Shown here: positions 56,104 through 64,000 of the stretch, piece by piece
How positions within the stretch are numbered: position 1 is the first letter of the stretch
Layout of the letters: each line of letters opens with the position of its first letter
NCBI GenBank assembly: GCA_039000515.1
Contig: JBCFYV010000012.1
Span: 28,014,766 to 28,078,765 of the forward strand
Source: Timema cristinae
Taxonomy: Eukaryota > Arthropoda > Insecta > Phasmatodea > Timematidae
Length of the DNA: 64,000 nucleotides
Direction: 5' to 3'
Program-made: the position numbers and the translations under genes
Notes under the pieces: model-generated
Told to the model about the DNA's origin: nothing
What the model saw: only the letters and a program-made list of their open reading frames with translations
Database searches by the model: none

Positions 56104-58716
56104 AATTTGTATGCATATTCACCCGACTAAACTAATTTTAGTTTAAATACAAATTTTTTCTAGTCCCAATAAAATATAAATCATTAAAATCAATATTCAA
56201 GACTCGCTTGTACACACCTAATAATGTGAATATATTGTTGCAAATACTAGAACTTTCCAACAATATAATATTTAGACCTCCCAGAGAAACATGACCTACC
56301 AAGATGGCTGACAGGATCCAATAAACTTGTAACAGCACTTCTATAAGGAAGTCTGTGAACTAACGGCTGACATGGTGATGGCTGGCTACTCATGCCGGCC
56401 TGGGCAATCATATTTAATATGGCCGAATGCAGGCTACACAGGTGTAGCTCATTACGGTAGAATGTCAACCACGACTCCTCCTAGAAGAGAAGACGTTTCT
56501 TCTGTGATCAACGAGATATAGCATGTAGAGGTGTTCGCCTAGTACAGATAGGGTCTTGCTTACAGTGGCACACATAGATGAATATTTTGGAGGTTAGAAA
56601 CATAATATTTTTTTCTATTATTTATTTACCGTTATAGTTTTTTTTCAATTGAAAATTTTAAGAGAACGTATTAGTGGGTAATGGTTTCCCTTTTGCATAT
56701 AAAGTTGTAAGCTTGGTCTTAAAATTTATACTATACTTTCGACTCCTCCTGGATGCTTTATATAATGTTTAAAGCTTTAAATACAATTACTTGCGATCTT
56801 GTTGGGGTGTTGGGGTAAAGCGAAAACCCTCCTTACCATCCTTTGAATGTAGCAATGTTAGATTATGAGGTAAATGTGAAACAATTCGTGAGTTTTAAAA
56901 TAAGCCAATACCAATATAAACCGATTCTAGGACCATAAACACAGTCTAGAAATTTGGAATATTGTGAAAAAAACTACTGAGAAATGTTTATGTATGAATA
57001 GTTTTTGAAAGATAAACAAAACTATCCCGTTTATTTTACACTGAAACTTAATTTTTAATTAATTTTATTAAAAAATTCATACAAAAATTCCTTCTGCAAT
57101 TTTTTTAAGGTAAGAAAATTTTATGAATACTAATATACCTCCAAATAAGTAATAGGTCTATATGCATATTATACCATTACAAGGAATAAAAAAGGATTTC
57201 AATAATAATTTGTTAAACACCTGTTTAAACCAAATACAAGGGTCCTTTATCTAGAAATAATTTTCACAGCAGTTTAAAAAATATAAGCTCTCTCGATATG
57301 AATAAAAATCAACGTGTATGACAGAGAATTCCACATTTTGATTTCGTTTCTTTTAGCTCTATCTAAACTAGAAGACGTTGCATAGGAATGGCCAAACCAC
57401 TAATAGTGGAAAATAAATAAAGTCAAGGCCTTGGAAATGAAAACAAACATACCCTTACATCTGGCCAATCAGTAACCTGATTAGTTCGACATGTTCCGTT
57501 AAATCCACATGTAGCTAACGCTATTAACAATATAAGTATCTCTTTTGAATAGAAACTGACTTTTTAAGTGCACGATAAAATGACATGCCGCACTGAGTAA
57601 AAAACTCAATGTTCCGTACCAGTGACGTTTAACCTAAAGATAAGGAAATAAGCAAGTTCATAAAAGCTTTTAACCAACACAAGTGTATGTTGTAATTTCT
57701 AGACTTTTATACAGTTGTTCTCACAATAAAACAATATAAGTGGTTTGTTGAATTTGTCTACCATTTGGTTCAATTAGACCTGGCCAATCTATTTGGTTAC
57801 AACAATTGATAAAGTTTAATATTTCAACAGATGTTGTTCGATTAAAATGTGTAGAATGAACATATTATATGGATCTTTTTCAGCACGATCGTTCAACAAA
57901 TACAACTAACAAAATGTCATTTCAAATCAATTGATCCAACTAACCTAAATATTCGGGTAAATAAAATAATACATTATTACGTGGAAACAGTGGTGAATTT
58001 ACTATAATAAATTACTACGTATACGGTTTGATAAAGCAAAGTGTTCTGCTACGAGTTAAATATAATTTATAATGAGACGTTTCAACATTGTAGCAAAAAA
58101 AGAAGACATTCAAAATTGCCTCATTATTGATAATTTGAATCCCTAACGTGCAAAAATAGATACACAGTTAATATATTTTTGTTTAGTTAAAAAAATGTAA
58201 TGTTCAAAAAAAGTTGTGTGATAGAATTATAATGTAAATATATAGCATTATTATATTAAATATTACTTTGAAAATAAAAAAGGGAAGCAATTTACACGAA
58301 AACAAAAGTAACTAGTTTCTCTGTTCACCAAAGAATTAAATTTATTATTGTACAATGTAAATTATAAACAATCTATAGTAAAATATATAAGTGACCTCAT
58401 TTCTGGTGTATTTTATTTTAATTGTTCAATAAAAGCTTAAATGTTATTTTAATATTTCAAATCATTTTTAAGTTAAATATATTTTAGGAGTTTACCTCAT
58501 GGCAGTGCATAATAATGTGAGAATATTACCTGGTTCAACTCTCTACTGGGCGTATTTTTGCCCACATAAAATGTGCATTTACTTAAAAAAATCACCCTTT
58601 GATATGTTTATTAACTTTTGTTACTTATCTTTTAGAAACTTAGTTCATGAAAAATTATTGAATGCATGAAGAAATATATTTAAAATGTTGGTAAAGCTAA
58701 TTTAAATTTTATTTTA
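56104..58716. other. noncoding AT-rich stretch
   Basis: No gene, SINE or tandem repeat recognised. The overlapping minus-strand frames at 56138-56468 lack motifs and splice support. Confidence 0.45.
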
Positions 58717-59147
58717 CAGTAGAACTTTGATAATCCGAACTAATTGGGACCGAGGATGGTTCAGATTATCAATTCGTTTGAATTAGCAAGTATGTATTTC
58801 TACACAACACATGCACACATCGATTAAAAACAATGAGAACGTTGGAATTCAAAATAGCACACCGCTCACAGTAGCAGACAAAGCCAGAATGATTGAGAAA
58901 CGATAAATGGAAAGGCAAGGTTACGGCAAGGTTATCCCAAAGTTACGGCAAGGTTATCTCAAGGTTACGGCAAGGTTATTGTTCTCCCCATGCAAGTGAC
59001 ATGTCCCAGCGCTCTGCTCGCTAAAACGTTCATTTTAAATTGCGTTAATTCCTGTTTTATACATTTCATACATCTGTATTTTGTTCTCTTTTACTCAAGG
59101 TGCGTTTGTATCACCATACGTTCGGACTATCAAGGTTTTATCCACTG
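58717..59147. mobile_element. non-autonomous pogo/Tigger-like element (431 bp)
   Basis: The left end CAGTAGAACTTTGATAATCC and the inverted right end CAGTGGATAAAACCTTGATAGTCCG give terminal repeats of the pogo/Tigger type. TA on both outsides (58715-58716 and 59148-59149). The interior has repeated CAAGGTTACGG units (58916-58980) and no coding region. Confidence 0.8.
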
Positions 59148-59947
59148 TATTAAATAAAAACTAAACATGTTCTTGTACACAGAAATTGACATAGTTGTTT
59201 TATATACCAATCAATTTTTCTTCACCGGGATTTAATACCCATTCGAGATGAACGCATGCTTACCAACAAGAGTATAATCAAGTCATCACTTAGATAAATT
59301 AATAAATAAATACTATAAAAAAGGGTAGAGAGTTAAAATTATTAAATTATTATTAAATTATTGTCTTACTTTAATGAAAGAAGGGAGAAAAACAGAATTA
59401 AAAGAAAATATAGTTCAGTAATCTTATGGAGAGAGGATGTAAACCTGTGTTCATAAAAAAAATACTTTTTACTAATAATGAGGCTAAAAAAATCCATACT
59501 AATCAACAAATAAGAGAGGTAAATCCATTTTACCAAGCTAGCTTTTATTAGAGATTAAATAACAAAAAAATTAAATTGGTAATGACGTAAAATTAACTAT
59601 AATTTTTTTTAAAGATTTACACTTATTTTAAATAATAAAAATAAATTAAAACTCTTTAAAGATTACTCTGTCGACGTTTTTTATTTTGAATAATTAGAAT
59701 GTTTAACCTTAAAATGAAATTATTAAGTTATTTACAAGTCCAAACAAATGTTGGCCAGACATTGTTTTTCAAAAATATTTTGATATGGAAATAAACCTAT
59801 AAAAAAGACGATCAATAATGTGAAAAAGAGGCGTTAACGAGAATTTGGATACTTTAATTAAGGGAACAATTAAATCAAGAGTTCAAGATTCATATTCACC
59901 GATAGGTAGGCGTATATTTTATTGATATAACAAACTTATTTTGTATA
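59148..59947. other. noncoding AT-rich stretch
   Basis: Nothing recognised. Confidence 0.45.
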
Positions 59948-60512
59948 TACAGAGTGCCCGAAAATGCATAGACCACAATTCACATATAGCCTGTTTGAAC
60001 CAAAATTAATATAAAATCCCTGTACACTTACATCCAGAAAACTATGCTAATACCATTAAATTGTTTTCAAGGATTCAGCGTACAGCGCTGAAGAGCAAAG
60101 CTGTCCCCGTGCTCAATAAGTTGCATAGGATTTAGGTGCGCGGCACTGCACATGTAATAATGGCAAGCACTTTCTGTGATGTAGGACCATTAATGATGAC
60201 CCTCAGAACGTACTCGCATTTCTAGAGGGACTGGTGTGTGGTTTACTATTAATTGTGGCATGTTCTGCTGCCGTATTCCCTGCATGTAATATCACACTCT
60301 TAACTCCTATGCAACCTATTATACACTCATGCTTGAACAGCTTTCCTATCCCGGCACTGTACTCTGAAACCTTGGACACAATTTAAAAGTATTAGCATAG
60401 CATTCTGGATGTAAGTGTATACAGATTGTGTGTTACTTTTGGTTCAAACAAATTATGCAGTATGCGATTGTGCAGTTTGGGCTATGAGTTTCTGAACAAT
60501 TTGTATACCGTA
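59948..60512. mobile_element. MITE with ~190-bp terminal inverted repeats
   Basis: From TACAGAGTGCCCGAAAATGC at the left, the sequence matches the inverse of the right half: TTTGAACCAAAA, TACACTTACATCCAGAA, GCTATGCTAATAC, TTTAAATTGT and GAAAGCTGT-type words in the same order. The ends resemble the TACAGGGTGTCCC class of mariner-like elements, with TA at both borders. No coding capacity. Confidence 0.7.
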
Positions 60513-60599
60513 TATCTAATATTACAAAACTATTGTGCCATGTGATATAACGATTTATCGCCCAAGATTCAATAGCTAATTGTAGCGAAAGAAAGAGGA

Positions 60600-60900
60600 A
60601 AAGCTACCGAACTTACTTGATACATCTTGGAATTCTGTGATCACCAACAGAGAAGGGTGAACTGGGACGACTGCGCATCCTGACGCGCGCAGGCAGGGTA
60701 GAAGGAAGTGTCGTCATGGCAACAACAGAACAGCGCGGGGGCGTCTTGGCGCCAAAAACTTGTAGCACATCGCGATGGCGGAAATCCTGGATAGATTTGT
60801 AGGTGGAAGGTAATGAGGTCAACGCAAGTTCGATGCAACTACGTTTGTAAAGGGGAGGTAATTGAAGAGTAGGAGTTGGAGTCTGTTTCACAAAGGTGAA
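60600..60900. promoter_or_regulatory. CpG-rich promoter candidate with X-box, E2F and YY1-like sites
   Basis: Local CpG density jumps. Motifs: GTCGTCATGGCAAC (one mismatch from the RFX X-box GTNRCC..RGYAAC) at about 60708-60721, TTGGCGCCAAA (E2F-type palindrome) at about 60746, and CGATGGCGGAAAT (YY1-like plus ETS-like). This clustering is typical of housekeeping or ciliary gene starts. Strand is uncertain; a plus-strand start is suggested by the ATG at 60775. Confidence 0.5.
60775..60809 (+). CDS. possible first coding exon (MAEILDRFVGG..)
   Basis: An ATG with G at -3 and +4 opens MAEILDRFVGG and runs into AAG/GTAATG, a good donor, so 35 coding bases would end in phase 2. It sits exactly in the promoter-like block. 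No downstream exon was identified in the remaining 3 kb, and I do not recognise the N-terminus. Alternatively the ATG is part of a YY1 site (GATGGCGG) with no coding role. Confidence 0.3.
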
Positions 60901-61257
60901 AGTCTGGCCAAGAGTCTGATGAACACGACAAGTGGCTGGTATTTGTAAGTTTCATCTATTCAAGATATTTCGTTCTCTAAACGCTTGTCGGTACTTCTTG
61001 TTATGAATTTGCTTGTACGTGTTTTAAATGGAGGAGATAACCTTTTGTTAAAACAACAATAATATAGTTTAGTGAACTAAGGTCAAACGACAATTTTTTC
61101 GTTCCAAGGTTTTAGTGACATTTGCCAAAGATTTTCTTTGATTTGTGAATGGTGTACAGGGTATGGTCGATGGTTGGACAGGTGAGCGTCGTTTTACGTT
61201 TAATGGCACACAATCCTGTACACGTGATACCATTTTCTTACAGTCTCGCAGCCAGTT
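60901..61257. other. noncoding stretch
   Basis: No feature recognised. It would be intron 1 if the exon at 60775 is real. Confidence 0.4.
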
Positions 61258-61405
61258 CAGGCTACACTCATATTAACTACGCTAATGGGTAAGAATGAGA
61301 AAAGTATTATTTATAGGAAAGGGTCTCACTTTTGTGAGGAGGGAGAGGGGAAACTATTTAGGAAAATAAAAGCCAGTCTATCTGGCCCTGATTCAAGCCT
61401 CAATC
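61258..61405 (-). mobile_element. SINE family B fragment
   Basis: Reversed B body: TTAACTACGCTAATGGGTAA, TCACTTTTGTGAGGAGGGAG and GGGAAACTATTTAGGAAAA. The shared tail is missing. Confidence 0.55.
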
Positions 61406-61500
61406 TAATAATTACTTGTAAAATAAGTTTGCTTAACATTTATACCACGTGCCCATTGATAGATGCTTGAAGTATGTTGTGTTGATTTTGTTATACTTAC

Positions 61501-61690
61501 ATATTTATCATTCTGAACTAACTCTGGTCTTTCAAGAGGAATGTGTTTTGTCTTCGGAAGAATGTTATCGCAGCATATTATACTTGGTTTTCTATTAATA
61601 TGGCTGATATATTTAAAACCCACAAACGTTTTCGTTATCCTTTCAAGATTGTCAAAGAGTAGGCTCCCCAAAATGCAAACCCCGATCCTT
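61501..61690 (-). CDS. possible internal exon of an unrecognised gene
   Basis: On the minus strand an open stretch with balanced composition reads SLLFDNLERITKTFVGFKYI, then SHINRKPSIICCDNILPKTK and HIPLERPELVQNDKY. It ends at a near-perfect donor (AAATAT/GTAAGTAT, border at 61501/61500). Possible acceptors are TTTAAAG at about 61691 or GGGGAG at 61664. I do not recognise the protein. Coherent sequence plus a strong donor make a real or recently dead exon plausible. No neighbouring exon was located. Confidence 0.35.
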
Positions 61691-61904
61691 TAAACTTGTT
61701 TGACCATAGCTCATTAGTCGCCAGTGAATTCATTTGCCATGAAAAGAATTGACCCGTTGAGAAATGAAACATTAGTTATCTTCATTCGACATTCCAGCAA
61801 ACAGTGGCAATTTATTTAAGGATATGAGAAAGTGTTTACCTCTTTGAGTCTATTGACACAATGTAAATTTATTTTATTATTTTAGTACTAACTTCAGTGG
61901 TGAA

Positions 61905-62125
61905 ATAGTCCAAGGTGTCACCTCGAAATAGAGTTGATTGCCGATGATGGAGATATTGGAATTCGAATCCGGTTGGGTCTCCTTAGGGTGTTTTTTTTTA
62001 TAAATGTTTCCCACTCTTCCTCCACGCAAATGTGGGTGGATTTTCTCTAAATCCAATCTTCCTTATTCCTACCACATTAAATTAATTATTATATATGTGT
62101 ATAGCACGAAGGTGTAGTTAAATGT
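61905..62125 (+). mobile_element. SINE family B, decayed
   Basis: B-box region GGAATTCGAATCCGG, body TTTCCCACTCTTCCTCCACG, and a worn tail GTGTATAGCACGAAGGTGTA. Confidence 0.65.
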
Positions 62126-62149
62126 AATTATAAAAATAAAATAATACGC

Positions 62150-62900
62150 CAGTATCGTGCAAACTTTCTCACATAGTAAGTTATAACTTGGAACAAAATT
62201 TTAAAAATTGGTTCTAGTAAACTAACCTTAAGAATGTTTACTTAGAAAACAAGCTTACCGTCTTGTTAGTAACAATCAACAATCTTCAAAGCAAAATTGC
62301 TAAAACCTTTTTTAAGAACTTCAAATTTTAAAAACTTTGTTATTTATAATATACATTCAAATATTTCATATTTAAAAAATTAAACATAAAAATCAATTTA
62401 TATTTAACATGAAAACAAGTTCCAAGAATTCCCATTTGAAGTGAATTTTAAGGGTTATTTTGAAAAAAAAAATATTTAAAAATTTCAAGAAGGTATAAAA
62501 AGAAATCTTCTCTTAAATTAATCTATTTTTGAAAAATAAATATATTAATTTTTTTTGTCATCTTAAATAAGAGGCCATCCCACTTTTGAACAAATTTGTT
62601 AGAGCTATTTTTTTAATGCAAATTTTTCAAAAATAATTTTCCGGCAAACTACTATGAAATTATTTTTTAGACAAGAAAAAACTATTATACAATTATGTAT
62701 GTTGTCACAAACTTACCAACAAATCTTTTTGAATCAAATCGTTAAAGCTGTGTTTTAAATACTTCAAATTTGTAAATAATCGGTCATCGATAAACTACCC
62801 TTAACATAATTGTTACCCCAAAAAATAGATGCATGATTCTATGTTTAATATAAAAAATTCCCTTGTTTAGATATAAAATTTGAACAAAATTTGGATACCC
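62150..62900. repeat. degenerate tandem repeat, same family as 3330-5060
   Basis: Shared phrases: CGTGCAAACTTTCTCACATA versus CGCACAAACTTTCTCATATT near 3400, and CGATAAACTACCCTTA with TTGTTACCCCAAAA versus the copies at 4740 and 4870. Spacing between units is roughly 130-150 bp. Confidence 0.5.
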
Positions 62901-63219
62901 GTTATTTGGCCTAAGGTCATTGGTCTAAAGTGTAGGCCAAACGACTTTTGTGAATTTAGTTTTTAGGTCAAATGACTATAGGCCATATAACTGTTGCCAA
63001 TTTAATTTTTAGGCCAAATTACTTTTTGTAAAATTAAATTTTAGACAATTTATTTAAAATGTGTTTATGTTGTCTCCAGAAATATTCGTTATGATTTGTA
63101 GTGATGCTACTAGATGGCGAGGGGTGTAATGTTTAGTCAAATAGTATATACTACCGTTTCAAAATACATTTGTCTTCTCTCAATCTACTACTCCCATGGT
63201 ATAACGGCACGTCCATTAA

Positions 63220-63560
63220 CCTGTTGTACCACTTTTGTATTTTAAGCTTTTTGCATTGCCAAAGTTTTGTATTAGTTTTTGTACCTTATTGTACAACAAA
63301 TAAAAAGTTTTGTACCCGTACCCTTTTTAATTAATTAGCATTTATATTTAAAGAAAGAAACATTATTTTTAATTTTGAACTTTTTTCAATGTCAAATCTT
63401 TAAATTAGTTTTGTACCATTTTGTACCACAAATAAAAAATTTGGTACCCGTACCCGTTTTGAGTAATTATCATATAAATGTGGCCACTTCATGCTAATAA
63501 TTTTGTATTATTTTGAATTTTAAACTTTATTCAGTGCCAAAGTATATTTTATCTGTCTTT
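63220..63560. repeat. ~132-bp direct repeat (2-3 units)
   Basis: GTACCTTATTGTACAACAAA at 63281 and GTACCATTTTGTACCACAAA at 63413, each followed by a GGTACCCGTACCC-like phrase. A third partial unit follows at about 63500. Confidence 0.65.
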
Positions 63561-63954
63561 CTGCGTATATTTGATAATTAATTTTGTTAAATGAATTAAT
63601 CAACCATTCATTTTTTTTATAATCATATTAATTTACTTGAGTTTGCCCACGGCTTTGCTCCCCTAAGTTGGGTAAATTAACTTATTTCTATCGAGTCATC
63701 AAAACCAGGTTTTCTCAAAATATATGCAGTTGAGCCTTAAATGAACCTTAAAAGTAGTTGCTAAGTGTCACTTTCGTAGAATAAAAATAACTTTTTTACG
63801 TTAAATAAAAAAAATGAGGCATTTATTATTTGATTGATTTCTTTATTTTCTGATAAGAACTTTGTAGAAGTTTATTAAAAAATAGTAAAGTTTTATAAAA
63901 GATTCATAAAATATCAAGTTTCCGTCACAAAATCTGTGAATAATACCACGGATA

Positions 63955-64000
63955 TAGCGTGTTAGCATGGCTTAGTGGTAAAATTTCGAGTTAGAATGAG
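63955..64000 (+). mobile_element. tRNA-like SINE head cut by window end
   Basis: GTTAGCATGGCTTAGTGGTA resembles an A-box arm. The sequence ends before a B-box could be seen. Confidence 0.35.

Noticed and set aside
60613..60891. 92-codon minus-strand frame over the CpG block
   Set aside because: Composition follows CpG-rich promoter DNA. No motif. The overlapping second frame shows that openness here is cheap.

Overview
This is a eukaryotic, AT-rich, repeat-dominated stretch. Three things show it: introns with GT..AG borders, AATAAA signals, and tRNA-derived SINEs with (TAA)n tails. Pol II-style genes are very sparse. The one clear host gene piece is the last exon of an Nkx6/HGTX-type homeobox gene (55537-55743, +), so the genome is from a bilaterian animal. 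The short homeodomain tail and the transposon mix (Harbinger, Tc1, Mutator-like, Ty3/gypsy, Helitron relics, several tRNA-SINE families) suit an arthropod or another invertebrate. A chelicerate is my guess, not a demonstration.

Layout. 0-9 kb is mostly AT-rich noncoding DNA with a GC-rich island near the start, a foldback repeat, relics of a mariner-type and a Helitron protein, a degenerate tandem repeat, and two G-quadruplex-type tracts. 9-15 kb carries SINE families A, B and C, including an A copy nested in a B copy with a perfect 13-bp target duplication. 15.9-17.6 kb is a 21-bp minisatellite split by a 1.37-kb Tc1 element whose transposase has two stop codons. 17.8-19.5 kb is a large inverted repeat (two ~0.73-kb arms, 237-bp loop) built from a decayed coding family. 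25.2-26.5 kb is a Mutator-like transposase pseudogene. 32.1-32.5 kb is an unrecognised decayed coding stretch. 33-35.2 kb is a satellite with ~41-bp monomers and a ~540-bp higher-order period. 35.3-38.6 kb is a broken Ty3/gypsy pol on the minus strand.

The best-preserved element is a complete PIF-Harbinger transposon at 39432-48371. It is flanked by TTA duplications, has matching terminal inverted repeats, and carries two convergent, intron-containing, apparently intact genes: a Myb/SANT-like protein (371 aa) and a HARBI1-type DDE nuclease (364 aa). SINEs have since landed in its introns, one of them directly against a transposase splice acceptor. In this superfamily the Myb-like protein normally binds the ends and brings in the nuclease, so the two genes form one transposition system.

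49-51.4 kb is a 42-bp satellite. 52.5-55.7 kb holds a candidate conserved regulatory island, SINEs, an array of fifteen 38-bp repeats and the Nkx6 exon. 58.7-60.5 kb has two non-autonomous DNA elements. 60.6-60.9 kb looks like a CpG-rich promoter with a possible first exon, and 61.5-61.7 kb has a possible minus-strand exon. The rest repeats the degenerate tandem family seen at 3-5 kb. All coordinates and homologies come from reading by eye. No search was run.
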